Shown here: piece by piece, positions 1-8,931 of the stretch
How positions within the stretch are numbered: position 1 is the stretch's first letter
How the letters are laid out: every line of letters begins with the position of its first letter
NCBI GenBank assembly: GCA_030644725.1
Contig: CP130629.1
Location: 1,047,572-1,111,571 of the forward strand
Reading direction: 5' to 3'
DNA from: Candidatus Electrothrix communis
Lineage (GTDB): Bacteria > Desulfobacterota > Desulfobulbia > Desulfobulbales > Desulfobulbaceae
DNA: 64,000 bases
Translations under genes and position numbers: made by a program
The notes under the pieces: model-generated
What the model saw: the letters and a program-made list of their open reading frames with translations, nothing else
The model's database searches: none
Told to the model about the DNA's origin: nothing

Positions 1-2
1 AG

Positions 3-368
3 GCCAGGACCAAACATGTTGCGTTTGCCCTTCGCTTTGATGATGAAGCAAACACCTTTCTTGCTTTGCCTGTTACTGCCGGACCGGAGACGAAGGAAGA
101 AGAGTCGGACAAGGCCTATCTGAGGGCAAAGCTTGATGACTCTGTCACCTTGACGGGAATAGAGATCCAAGGCGACGAGACATCGACAGGCACGGATGAT
201 ACCGGGATCCTTTTTACAACAAAGGGGTATGTCAGAAAAGCGGCCATTCATTTTGAAGGCGATAACGGAGATCAGGTCAGTGTCATTCTTTCGCCCTTTC
301 TCGGTGTGGCCAGGATCCTAGAAGGTCATGTCTCGCTTGAGAATGACCGGATAACCGTGAGCAGGTAG
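3..368 (+). CDS. gspH: Type II secretion pseudopilin GspH, C-terminal part
   Basis: The frame is open from the window edge and ends just before gspI, so only the C-terminal part is visible. The end of the protein (VSVILSPFLGVARILEGHV) looks like the beta-sheet tail of a minor pseudopilin. The N-terminal prepilin methylation motif lies outside the window. GspH is a minor subunit of the periplasmic pseudopilus that pushes folded exoproteins through the secretin. The assignment rests mainly on its place at the head of a canonical H-I-J-K-L-M-N-C-D-E order, because the visible sequence itself is weakly conserved. An internal ATG at 66 is not the true start. Confidence 0.7.
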   Translation, partial: ARTKHVAFALRFDDEANTFLALPVTAGPETKEEESDKAYLRAKLDDSVTLTGIEIQGDETSTGTDDTGILFTTKGYVRKAAIHFEGDNGDQVSVILSPFLGVARILEGHVSLENDRITVSR

Positions 369-378
369 CCGCCAGATA

Positions 379-817
379 ATGCATTTTTTTCTCAAAAAAT
401 TCTCGAAAAAAATCGTCACAGACAGGGTTCACTCTACTTGAAGTCATGGTTGCGGTGGCGATTATCGCCATGTCCTTTGTTTCTCTGTTGGGATCCCAGT
501 CGCAGAGTATTTCCATCGCTGGAATATCCCGTTTTGAAACAATAGCTGCCATGCTGGCCCGAGAAAAGCTGACCCAACTTCAGCTTGCAGGATTTTCCGA
601 GCTGGATAACAGCACCGGTCAGTTTGAAGATGAATTTGCAGATTATTCCTGGCAGGCAGAAGTCAGGGAGTTAAGCGAGGATGAAACCGGTATAGTAGAT
701 TCGGACGGCATGCTCAAACTCGTCACCCTAGACGTTCGTCGCGGTGAGGATGAAAATCAAATCTTCACGGTTCGTTCGGTCATCATGACGGATATTGAGC
801 CCGCTGAGGCAGAATGA
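379..817 (+). CDS. gspI: Type II secretion pseudopilin GspI (frame break in leader)
   Basis: The prepilin signature GFTLLEVMVAVAIIAM begins at 425 and is followed by a typical minor-pseudopilin body. No ATG lies in frame upstream of the G/F cleavage site. The only plausible start (ATG 379) is in a different frame, and between them lie T7 (384-390), A6 and A7 (406-412) runs. Removing one A from the A7 run gives a normal leader ending KKSSQTG before FTLLE. Two added bases would also repair it. An in-frame ATT at 383 is an alternative but rare start. The stop overlaps the gspJ start (ATGA). Function: minor pseudopilin, part of the GspI-J-K tip complex. Confidence 0.8.
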
Positions 818-1506
818 GTTTTCCCTGCCCTAAAGAGTCTGGTTTCACCCTGCTGGAGATCATGCTGGCCGTGCTGATCCTCGGTCTGGTGGTGTCTATG
901 GTAACGGTCTCTCTGTCTGGATCCATCAATGCTATTGATATCACCATGAAACAGGGAGGACTCTACTATCGGGCCCAGGTGGCAATGGAAAGAATCAGCG
1001 AGGATCTGACCTCTACCCTGCTCACAAGTGATATGGAATTCATCGGTGAACAAGGGGGCGGGAGCGGCGATCAATCCATCCTGCTCTCCTTTTCCTCTAT
1101 GGCCCATCTTGTCCTTAACCGGGAAAATGACGCGCCAGGTATGGGCAGAATCAGCTATGCCGTGCAAACGGATCATGACGGTCACCTCCTTCTTCTGCGC
1201 AGCGATGTCCTCCAGCGCCCGACCGAAGACGGCAAAGGAACCAGCGAGGTTGAGGCTTTTATTCTCGCGGACAGGCTGCGCTCTGTCACCTTTACCTTTA
1301 TTGATCATCAGGGTGAGGAACAGGAAAGCTGGAACACCACGGTTCAGCCAGGTGATGACAAGGCTGAAGCGGAACGCAGACTGCCTGCGGCAGTGACCTG
1401 TCGTCTAGAATTCTGGATAGATGAGGAAGAGGAACAAACACTCTCCTTTCAGACAACCGTGCTGCTGCCGACCGGGTTGATTCAAGCGAAACCAGAGGGA
1501 AGCTAA
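814..1506 (+). CDS. gspJ: Type II secretion minor pseudopilin GspJ
   Basis: 230 residues, with the type IV prepilin leader MSFPCPKESG followed by FTLLEIMLAVLILGLVV. GspO-type prepilin peptidase would cut after the glycine and methylate the phenylalanine. GspJ sits in the pseudopilus tip with GspI and GspK. The start overlaps the gspI stop by four bases and the stop overlaps the gspK start by one, which shows tight translational coupling. The length is close to the family's usual 200-230 residues. Confidence 0.9.
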   Translation: MSFPCPKESGFTLLEIMLAVLILGLVVSMVTVSLSGSINAIDITMKQGGLYYRAQVAMERISEDLTSTLLTSDMEFIGEQGGGSGDQSILLSFSSMAHLVLNRENDAPGMGRISYAVQTDHDGHLLLLRSDVLQRPTEDGKGTSEVEAFILADRLRSVTFTFIDHQGEEQESWNTTVQPGDDKAEAERRLPAAVTCRLEFWIDEEEEQTLSFQTTVLLPTGLIQAKPEGS

Positions 1507-2566
1507 TGTCTAAGGCTCTCCTCCGTGATCGTTCGGGCATGGCCTTGATACTGACCCTGCTGGCTGTTAGTTTTCTTGTCGCGGTCACGGTACGACTCAG
1601 CGCTTCAGTAAATCAGCAGATGCAGGCGGCGGCCAACCAGAGTACGGCTGTTCGCTTGGACGCCATGCTGCTGTCTGGGCTTAATCTTGCCCGAGCAGCC
1701 CTGCTGGCAGACCAGAAGGACAACGAAAATACTTCCGACAGCCAATTTGACAGCTGGGGGACCATTGATTCCGCTTTACTCAGTGAATTTTTTCCGGTAC
1801 GCTGGATATCATAGTTACAGATCTGTCCGGTCGCTTACAGGCCAATGCCTTGTTTTGGACAGACAAAGAAAAAAAGAATGGAAAAAAAGCAAAAGGGCAA
1901 GAACAAGAAAAAGATATAGAAAAACTCCAGCGAAGCCTCTGGAAACGGTTCCTGCTCCTTGAAAATTTGGGTCTTGAGGATCTTGATGAAGATCAAGTCG
2001 CAATTATGCTGGACAGCCTAGTGGATTGGCTGGACCCAAATGATGAAAAAGAGGAAAACGGCGCAGAAAAAGAATTTTACAGCGACCTAGACCCTTCCTA
2101 TATCCCGACCAACGGTCCCATGTCGCTGATAGAAAACTTGGTGCTTGTCAAAGGGTGGGGGCAAAAAATTCTTTACAGCGGACTAAAAAACAAGGATAAT
2201 ACCGCTTTAAATCTCATTGCCTGTTTGACCAATGGAGAGCAACCGGGTATGGTCAATATCAATACAGCGTCCGTACCGGTTCTGCAAGCCCTCCATGACA
2301 ATATGACTGAAGAGCTCGCTGCCGACCTAGTGGCTTTCAGAGAGGATGAAGATAATAAAGAACTGCTCAAAGAGGCCGGTTGGTACCGAAATGTTCCAGG
2401 TTTTCCTAAAAATATTACCTTTGACCAAAACTTGATAACCACTGAAAGTAATTTGTTCAAAATAACTGTCATCGCTGCTGATAAAGGCCTCCAACGAACC
2501 GGCGAAGGGGTTATCCAGCGTAATGAAAATCAGGAGCAGGTTCTGCTTTACTGGAAGATACAATGA
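1506..2566 (+). CDS. gspK: Type II secretion pseudopilin GspK (frame broken at a T6 run)
   Basis: The first part (1506-1814) has the GspK N-terminus: a short basic leader with RSGMALILTLLAVSFLVAV and no Glu5, as is typical for GspK. It stops after SEFFPVRWIS. The next frame continues without interruption from the same point as SEFFSGTLDIIVTDLSG and runs to 2566. It includes the helix-hairpin-helix-like region around NINTASVPVLQALHD that marks GspK/PulK. Adding one T to the T6 run at 1788-1793 joins the two into one protein of about 353 residues. An acidic, lysine-rich insertion (about residues 115-140) is unusual. GspK caps the pseudopilus tip. Confidence 0.85.
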
Positions 2567-2723
2567 ACAACAGCGTAACAAAAAGCTTAAGATCTCCTTC
2601 TGCACGTCCCTTTTACGCAGCTATGCAGCTCTACCCTATCATTTATTCCCCTTTCCCTTTCCCGCATTATGGACTTCCGTGTTGTGAACGGGGATACTCT
2701 TTCCTGAAAAACCGCATGCTGTA

Positions 2724-4247
2724 ATGGCCCATCTCTCTTTTGGCATAGATATCAGCGATGATCTGCTGAGCGGGGTTGCTGTTGCCGGAAACGGTAAAGA
2801 AGCAAAAGCGGTTTCCTGCGCTTTTTGTCGCCTTGATCAGGACAACGAGCTGGCCCAACAGCTCCCTCTCCTGCTAGAAGAGCTGCAATGGTCACAAAAG
2901 GGACATTGCGACATAGGGCTTGCTCTTTCCGAACTGAGCCTGCGCAATATTTCCCTGCCCTTTGCTGATGACAAAAAAATCGAACAGATCCTCCCCTTTG
3001 AATTAGACGAGCAACTTCTGCTTCCTGTAGACCAACAGGTTCTTGCCACCAGTGCAACAATGGTGAACAAGGAAGAAGGGAAGACCCAACTGATGACAGC
3101 AGCCCTTGAAAAGGAAACCCTGTCACAGTATCTCTCGCTCTTTCATGAACAAGGGCTTGAACCGGACCGCATTAGTCCGACAGATTTCGTGCTGGCAGAG
3201 AGGTTAACTGGAAGTGACCGGGAAGCAGAAAATTTCCTACTCTTTTCCTGTGGCCTCTCCGCGACCACAATAACGGTTATCCATCAGGGGGCTGTTGTTT
3301 TCATGCGTCATATTGCCTCCCCAGCCGAGGTATTTACAGAAGTTCTTTTCTCTTTTGACGGCAATGAAGTGCATACTGGCTATCCCGATGCGGCAGAGCA
3401 GGCCGTGATTCGGATATGTCAAGCTGTTGAGCACAGTATAGATCTCTTCAAGCATCAATTCTCGCTCAATCTGCAACCTGATTATATCCTCCTGACTGGT
3501 CCCATGCTGCTTGGCCAAGGGTTTCAGGAAAAAATTGAGGCTGAAATAGGGCTACCTGTCAAGAGATCTAATCTGATACAAGCAGATACAGCCACTCTGT
3601 CAGCAAATATTGCCGGTCAGTGGAAGCCAGAAATCTTTGATCGGCCCCTTGCCCTTGCCTTGCAGGCTGGGTCCAGAAAAAAAACAGCTGCTTTCAACTT
3701 CCGTAAAAATGAATTTGCTCCACCCCATTATCTCCTGCGTTCGAAAAAACAGCTGGTAGGGGCCGCAGTGACCGCAGGCGTTCTCGTCCTGCTCTCCTTG
3801 GGATATCTTTTTGTCGATGCGCGACAATTGGACAAGAAACATGATAACCTTTCAAACCAAATGGTCGAGGTCTTCAAGACAAGTTTTCCTGGGATAAATC
3901 CAAGTGGAGACCCCCTGCTGCATATGCGCTCCAAGCTGCAAGGGATGGACACAGTCTCTGTTGCCATGCCCCTTTTCGATCAAGAAAAACGAATTCTTGT
4001 TATTCTGGCGGATATTTCTTCACGCATTCCCTCCACTGTTGAGCTGCATGTGACCCGGTTGGTTATTAATCAAAACTCGGTGGAGATCACCGGAACCACA
4101 GATTCCTACAACAGCGTCAATACAATCACAAGCCTACTGAGTAAATCCGAGCAGTATTCGGAGGTTAAGCCGGGCAAATCATCCAAGGCGAATGAGGGAA
4201 TTCGTTTTGGAATTGAATTGCTCCTTGCAAAGGGGGACAACTCTTAA
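2724..4247 (+). CDS. gspL: Type II secretion inner-membrane assembly protein GspL
   Basis: 507 residues. The N-terminal 300 residues have the actin-like fold layout of GspL/PilM (ISDDLLSG near the start, later ILLTGPMLLGQGFQEKI). A single membrane segment follows at about residues 345-365 (VGAAVTAGVLVLLSLGYLFV), then a periplasmic ferredoxin-like domain. GspL anchors the GspE ATPase to the inner-membrane platform and pairs with GspM. There is a 157-base gap after gspK, and the stop overlaps the gspM start. No strong ribosome site is visible before the ATG. Length is a little above the usual 400-470. Confidence 0.85.
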   Translation: MAHLSFGIDISDDLLSGVAVAGNGKEAKAVSCAFCRLDQDNELAQQLPLLLEELQWSQKGHCDIGLALSELSLRNISLPFADDKKIEQILPFELDEQLLLPVDQQVLATSATMVNKEEGKTQLMTAALEKETLSQYLSLFHEQGLEPDRISPTDFVLAERLTGSDREAENFLLFSCGLSATTITVIHQGAVVFMRHIASPAEVFTEVLFSFDGNEVHTGYPDAAEQAVIRICQAVEHSIDLFKHQFSLNLQPDYILLTGPMLLGQGFQEKIEAEIGLPVKRSNLIQADTATLSANIAGQWKPEIFDRPLALALQAGSRKKTAAFNFRKNEFAPPHYLLRSKKQLVGAAVTAGVLVLLSLGYLFVDARQLDKKHDNLSNQMVEVFKTSFPGINPSGDPLLHMRSKLQGMDTVSVAMPLFDQEKRILVILADISSRIPSTVELHVTRLVINQNSVEITGTTDSYNSVNTITSLLSKSEQYSEVKPGKSSKANEGIRFGIELLLAKGDNS

Positions 4248-4567
4248 TGGCCTCTTTGACGCAAAAAGACCGCCGTGCTTTGCTCATCGGTATTAGCGCG
4301 CTGGTTGTATTTATTTTGGTGCAGTTTGTTTTTTTTCCCCTGCTTGACCAGCGAAAACGGCTTGCAAAGGGCATCAGTATCAAAGAAAAAGGGTTGGCAG
4401 AAATGCGGGCCATGCAGACCGGAATCAGCCAACTCAGCCATCGGAGCGACACTCTTGAGCAACGAGTGGCCGAACGCCGGAAGGATTTCGATAAAAAAGA
4501 ACATGGAACGCTTGACGTAACTATGTGGGTGATCAGCCTGATTCAGGCGGAAGAGGACGGTGTCTAA
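4247..4567 (+). CDS. gspM: Type II secretion protein GspM, short form
   Basis: 106 residues: a short cytoplasmic N-terminus, one membrane segment (LIGISALVVFILVQFVFFPLL, about residues 13-33) and a coiled-coil-like stretch (about 40-85). The topology and the position after gspL fit GspM, the bitopic partner of GspL. Usual length is about 150-180, so the C-terminal ferredoxin-like domain is missing or reduced. I could not find a convincing continuation in another frame, so it may be genuinely short. The start overlaps the gspL stop. Confidence 0.7.
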   Translation: MASLTQKDRRALLIGISALVVFILVQFVFFPLLDQRKRLAKGISIKEKGLAEMRAMQTGISQLSHRSDTLEQRVAERRKDFDKKEHGTLDVTMWVISLIQAEEDGV

Positions 4568-4570
4568 ATC

Positions 4571-5440
4571 ATGATAATGAGGCTCATTAAATTTTCAGGA
4601 TACCTGCTCTATACCCTGGCTGTGCTGCTGTTTCTGCTCTGGTATAAATTCCCCGCTGATGCGCTTAAAAGCAGAATTGAAAAAGACCTGAATATGATGA
4701 CTCCCACTCTGCAATGGGTTGTGAAGGAGATAGCCCTACTCCCCCCCTTTAATGTGCAGCTGCGTAATATCAGTCTCACCGGGAAGGAAGAAAAAAAGGT
4801 CATGTTTGTTGTCAAAACGATGAATCTGCGCCCGGACCTTATGATCTGGAAAAAAACAGGGGATATTGCGGCAAAATACACGCTCAATCTCCTCGACGGA
4901 ACAATAGCTGGCCGCTTAGGACTAGCAAAAGATCGAAACGCTCTTGAGTATGATGGGACAATACAGGCGATCAGGATAGACAATAAGGAGTTGGCCTTTA
5001 TCCAGCAGGAATATCAAAGAACTATTCGCGGCACCTTATCCGGCAATTTTTCTGGGGTACGGAAGCTGAAAAAAAGTACACATACCTTGCAGGGGAAATT
5101 TATTTTTGCAAAAGGAGAAATCGGCCTGCAACAGCCAGTTATGGGGATGGAACAGCTGGATTTTGACAGCATTGAGACCGAACTCAATTTTGCCGAAGGA
5201 ACAATATCGTTGAGCCGGGGCAGGATAACATCGCCTGTTTTTGCCGCGAATTTTAAAGGCCGTCTGCACACCACTGTTCCCTGTCGTCTTTCCCGCATTC
5301 AGTTAACAGGCTCTTTTCAGCCCGGGCAGAAATTTACAGATTCTGTTGACAGTCCTTCACTTGTTCGTATGCTCAAAAAGGAGCCCAGAAAGTCGACCTT
5401 CCTTTTACCGTTAACGGGCTCTTACACAAGCCAGGGATAG
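4571..5440 (+). CDS. gspN: Type II secretion protein GspN (delta-proteobacterial type)
   Basis: 289 residues, with an N-terminal membrane anchor (LLYTLAVLLFLLWYKF) and a long beta-rich, AsmA-like periplasmic part, as in the GspN family found in Desulfobacterota Gsp operons between gspM and gspC. The C-terminus ends abruptly. Adding one G to GGG at about 5409 would extend it with LLHKPGIVFTSLPLHLT, which looks more like the family's end, so a frame error near the 3' end is possible. The family's exact role in secretion is unsettled. An alternative start is ATG 4577. Confidence 0.75.
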   Translation: MIMRLIKFSGYLLYTLAVLLFLLWYKFPADALKSRIEKDLNMMTPTLQWVVKEIALLPPFNVQLRNISLTGKEEKKVMFVVKTMNLRPDLMIWKKTGDIAAKYTLNLLDGTIAGRLGLAKDRNALEYDGTIQAIRIDNKELAFIQQEYQRTIRGTLSGNFSGVRKLKKSTHTLQGKFIFAKGEIGLQQPVMGMEQLDFDSIETELNFAEGTISLSRGRITSPVFAANFKGRLHTTVPCRLSRIQLTGSFQPGQKFTDSVDSPSLVRMLKKEPRKSTFLLPLTGSYTSQG

Positions 5441-5526
5441 TTTTTACCAGCCTTCCCCTGCATTTAACAAACAGATGGGCCTGCAAAGAAAACAGCTGCG
5501 GCAATTGCCCAAAAGGAGCCGGTAAA

Positions 5527-6455
5527 ATGGTCCGAGTCCTCGCAATCCTGGCTGGTATTTTTTGGCAGCATACGTGGCTGTCCACTTGGGGTATGCCAGG
5601 CTAGAAAAAGAATTGCTGGGCCGTAGTTGCTGCGTCATAGCAGAGCCAGTGGTTCCTGAGCCCGGTAATCAGGGAGAAGAGAAAGTAAAAACGAGCCAAC
5701 CGTCGCAGGCGAGTTCGACAAATTCCTTGACCGGCAAACCGCAAGCTCAGAGTACCTACAATGGCCAGAATTCGGAAGAACAGAGATCAGCATCGTTACC
5801 AGCTGAGGGACAATCGGTTAATAACAAAAATCCAGATTTTCAGGTGATCATCCGCCGCAATATTTTTCAGCTTGTTCAGGAAGAACAGCCGATAAACACG
5901 GACCCGCAGCCTGTGGCGGCAAAGGAAACAACACCGGAGGAAGTTCCCACAACATTGAACCTGACTCTCCTAGGGACTGTACTTGGTGATGAACATACCT
6001 CTCGAGCAATTATCATTGAGGAAAAACAAAACGAGCAAAAACTCTACCAGATTGGTGATGCTGTGCAAGGAGCCATTATCGAATCTATTGAGCGCGGCAA
6101 GGTCGTCCTTGAGGTGTTCGGGGCCAAGGAAACCCTGATGATGAAAAAACGAGAAGGTGGCGGCCCCGGCCCACCCCGACTACCCAATCGTGTTTCCAAG
6201 CCTCAACCTCGGCCCGCCCCTACGCCGATGGAAGATAACATTGAAGACCTTAACGAAGATGAGCTTGTTGAAGAAAAGCAGGTGCGTACTTCCCGAAAGC
6301 CCCCTTCTATCCGGCCCCATCGCCGAATAAATTTCCGGCGTAATCCGATCCGTAATGTCACGCCTGATATGGGGGCAGAAGAAGAAGAAATGATGAATGA
6401 AGAAGAGGGAGCAGAACTACCGATTCTTGATGAAGAATTACCTCCTTTGGATTGA
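5527..6455 (+). CDS. gspC: Type II secretion protein GspC (frame break in the membrane segment)
   Basis: The ATG at 5527, preceded by AGGAGC, encodes MVRVLAILAGIF. The reading frame then changes at the T6 run (about 5558-5563) to LAAYVAVHLGYARLEKELLG. One extra T makes a normal single-pass anchor. After a Gln/Ser-rich linker comes the HR domain (about residues 100-190; RRNIFQL... LNLTLLGTVLGD... YQIGDAVQGAIIESIERGKVVL), which binds the GspD N0 domain. The C-terminal 90 residues are Pro/Arg-rich and then strongly acidic, with no PDZ domain visible. GspC links the inner-membrane platform to the secretin encoded next. Confidence 0.82.
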
Positions 6456-6509
6456 TGATATCAGGCCGGAACCAGGACGTAACGCTCTGCAGGAGTCCGG
6501 CATAATTAT

Positions 6510-6569
6510 GTAGGGCAGACCTGCGTGTCTGTCCGGTATAAAAGGGCGAACATAGAGGTTCGCCCCTAC
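6510..6569. repeat. Dispersed palindromic repeat, copy A (intergenic gspC-gspD)
   Basis: The element starts GTAGGGCAGAC and ends TTCGCCCCTAC. Inside are two adjacent hairpins, GGGCAGAC/GTCTGTCC and GGGCGAAC/GTTCGCCC, enclosed by matching ends (GTAGGG/CCCTAC). Copies with the same words occur at 13000-13060 and 17038-17099, and a partial copy at 16601-16623. It lies inside the gsp operon without disrupting a gene and could act as an RNA hairpin in the transcript. Confidence 0.75.
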
Positions 6570-6636
6570 GGCATTCGGCATAAGGTTTTTTTTGTTGAAT
6601 CCCTCATGTCAATCGTTTTCTGAATCGCAGGATACT

Positions 6637-8922
6637 ATGAAAATTTCTTTATCGTTATTACCTACAGGCTGCATCACCGTTGGCATCACCGTGCTGCTTT
6701 TTTTGTTCACCGGCCTGCCCAACTCCTTTGCAGAGACTGCTGAACAAAACGAAGATAACGGACAGCAATATGTAACCATTGATTTCACTGATGTTGATAT
6801 TAATATTTTTATAAAATACATCAGTGAGCTGACCGGCAAGAACTTCATTGTTGATCGTACAGTTAAAGGTAAGGTTACGGTCATATCCCCTACCCGAATG
6901 ACAGTGGAAGATGCCTACCAAGTTTTTGACTCTGTGCTAGAAGTCCACGGATTCACCACGATTCCCAGCGGTCCTGTCATAAAAATCGTCCCATCTGTTC
7001 AGGCTCGGTCCAAGAGCATTCCCACTATCAGAGAAGGCGAAAAAACTTCTTCATCAGATAAAGTGGTCACGCGGATTATTCCGATGAAGCACTCTGACCC
7101 TGCTGAACTCAAAAAAATACTTACCCCGCTACTTTCGAAAACCAGCAACGTCATTGCTCACTCCCAATCCGGGATGATGATCTTAACGGACGTTCGATCC
7201 AATATAAAGCGTTTAATTGAAATCATTAAAGAAATTGATATTCCCTCTGTTGGGGAAGATCTGGTCATTATTCCGCTGCAATATGCCTCTGTTGCTGATG
7301 TGGGCAAATCCATCAGTCAACTCTTTGTGCAATCCACCAGAAACCGGAAACGCAGTAGTAGTAGTTCAACGAATATTAAAATTATCCCCTACGAACGCAC
7401 AAACTCTCTTATTGTTTTTGCTCCGAAAGCAGATATAAAAAAACTACGCAGCCTCTTGGAACAACTGGATACCGAGGCGCCCAGGGGCGGTGGCAAGATC
7501 CATGTTTATTATCTCCAGCATGCCAATGCGGAGGAGCTGGTTAAGGTCCTGACCAGTCTGCCGACCAAACAAGCAGGGACGACGGGGTCCAGGAAAAATA
7601 CAAAGGCGGAGGCAGCAAAAGCACCTCCCCTGTCCACAGATCTAAAAGTTACCGCAGACCCGGAGACCAATTCCCTGATTATCACTGCACCGAAGGAAGA
7701 ATACCTGATTCTTGAAGAGATTATCAAAAAACTTGATATCCCCAGGCGAATGGTCTATCTGGAAGCCCTGATCATGGAGGTATCCATTGACAAAGAATTT
7801 CAATTAGGCGTTGAATGGGGCGGTTTAGGTAGCTTCCATGACGAAACCGGCACCTTGGGCACCGGTTTTACCGATAATGGCTTCGGCCTGATGAAAGGGA
7901 TTGATTCAGGAATAGCTGGCATGGGGAACGGCGCCACCTTGGGTATTTTGAAAAAAGGTGTAGAAATAGGCGGTGTTTATTTCCCAGACATTGGAGCCGT
8001 ATTGAACGCCTTTAAAACCGATTCTGACATTAATATTATTGCAACGCCGCAGGTCTTAACCACGGATAATAAAGAGGCAACTATCACGGTTGGGCAGAAT
8101 GTTCCTTATATTACCAGTAGAAACACCTCGGATACCGGGAGTACTCAGGACTACACCAACTACGAATATAAAGACGTTGGAACGACGCTGAAAATCACCC
8201 CGCAGATCAATCAGGCCAACCTGCTCCGCCTTGAGATTGGCGTTGAGGTAACGAGGCTAAAGAGTGAGGCAGGAGTGACCACCCCAACCACCTTTAAACG
8301 ATCCGCTGACACCACGGTTGTGGTCCATAACGAAGAAATCGTGGTTATCGGCGGCATGATCGGTCAGGATATTACTTCCGGCGATTACAAGGTGCCACTA
8401 CTCGGTGATATCCCTCTGCTGGGTTGGCTGTTTAAAACCCATGAAGATCGAAAAAATAAAACCAATATGTTCATTTTCATCATGCCCCGTATTGTGGAAA
8501 GCTCTCCAGAGCTTGCTGATATCTACCAAGGGAAGCTTGATGTTATGGAAAATGTGCTGGAAGGAGCTGGCGATGTGCCTGAACAAATCCTTCAGGTGAC
8601 GCCGAATCAGGAACATGTTTTCGCCTTTATTGACCTGGGTTTTGCCAAACTCCAGCAGAAAAACTATGCAGAGGCAAAGGGATATTTTCGTCAGGCCTTG
8701 AAAATTCAGCCGGAAAACCCCTATGCTCTGATCAATATGGGTATTATCCATGAGCATGAAAAACAATTCAACAAGGCTGCGGAAATATATCAGCAGGTGC
8801 TTGATCTTGCTGACAGTCGTCAGGACTCAGCTGAGGCGGACCACACGCCTGAGGATCAGGCCCTGTTAAACACAGCCCTAGAAAATCTGAGAAAAATCAA
8901 ACAGAAAGAGGAGAAGCAATAA
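6637..8922 (+). CDS. gspD: Type II secretion secretin GspD with C-terminal TPR extension
   Basis: ATG 6637 is chosen over the upstream TTG because it follows GCAGGA and begins a signal peptide (MKISLSLLPTGCITVGI, cleavage near AETA). The order is N0 (about 35-110), N1, N2 and N3 domains (KHVY-like KIHVYYLQHANAEEL), then the C-domain secretin barrel from about residue 380 (VYLEALIMEVSIDKEFQLGVEW) ending with VPLLGDIPLLGWLF and FIFIMPRIV. After the secretin come about 120 residues with tetratricopeptide-like repeats (YAEAKGYFRQALKIQPENPYA). This extension is unusual for GspD, which normally ends in a short S-domain. It forms the outer-membrane channel and is followed 9 bases later by gspE. Confidence 0.93.
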   Translation: MKISLSLLPTGCITVGITVLLFLFTGLPNSFAETAEQNEDNGQQYVTIDFTDVDINIFIKYISELTGKNFIVDRTVKGKVTVISPTRMTVEDAYQVFDSVLEVHGFTTIPSGPVIKIVPSVQARSKSIPTIREGEKTSSSDKVVTRIIPMKHSDPAELKKILTPLLSKTSNVIAHSQSGMMILTDVRSNIKRLIEIIKEIDIPSVGEDLVIIPLQYASVADVGKSISQLFVQSTRNRKRSSSSSTNIKIIPYERTNSLIVFAPKADIKKLRSLLEQLDTEAPRGGGKIHVYYLQHANAEELVKVLTSLPTKQAGTTGSRKNTKAEAAKAPPLSTDLKVTADPETNSLIITAPKEEYLILEEIIKKLDIPRRMVYLEALIMEVSIDKEFQLGVEWGGLGSFHDETGTLGTGFTDNGFGLMKGIDSGIAGMGNGATLGILKKGVEIGGVYFPDIGAVLNAFKTDSDINIIATPQVLTTDNKEATITVGQNVPYITSRNTSDTGSTQDYTNYEYKDVGTTLKITPQINQANLLRLEIGVEVTRLKSEAGVTTPTTFKRSADTTVVVHNEEIVVIGGMIGQDITSGDYKVPLLGDIPLLGWLFKTHEDRKNKTNMFIFIMPRIVESSPELADIYQGKLDVMENVLEGAGDVPEQILQVTPNQEHVFAFIDLGFAKLQQKNYAEAKGYFRQALKIQPENPYALINMGIIHEHEKQFNKAAEIYQQVLDLADSRQDSAEADHTPEDQALLNTALENLRKIKQKEEKQ

Positions 8923-8931
8923 GGATACCCC

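Noticed and set aside
757-1308. 183-codon minus-strand ORF inside gspI/gspJ
   Set aside because: Shadow of the plus-strand pseudopilin genes; no independent evidence.
4247-4567. gspM as a frameshifted pseudogene
   Set aside because: It is short, but no continuation in other frames resembles a GspM tail.
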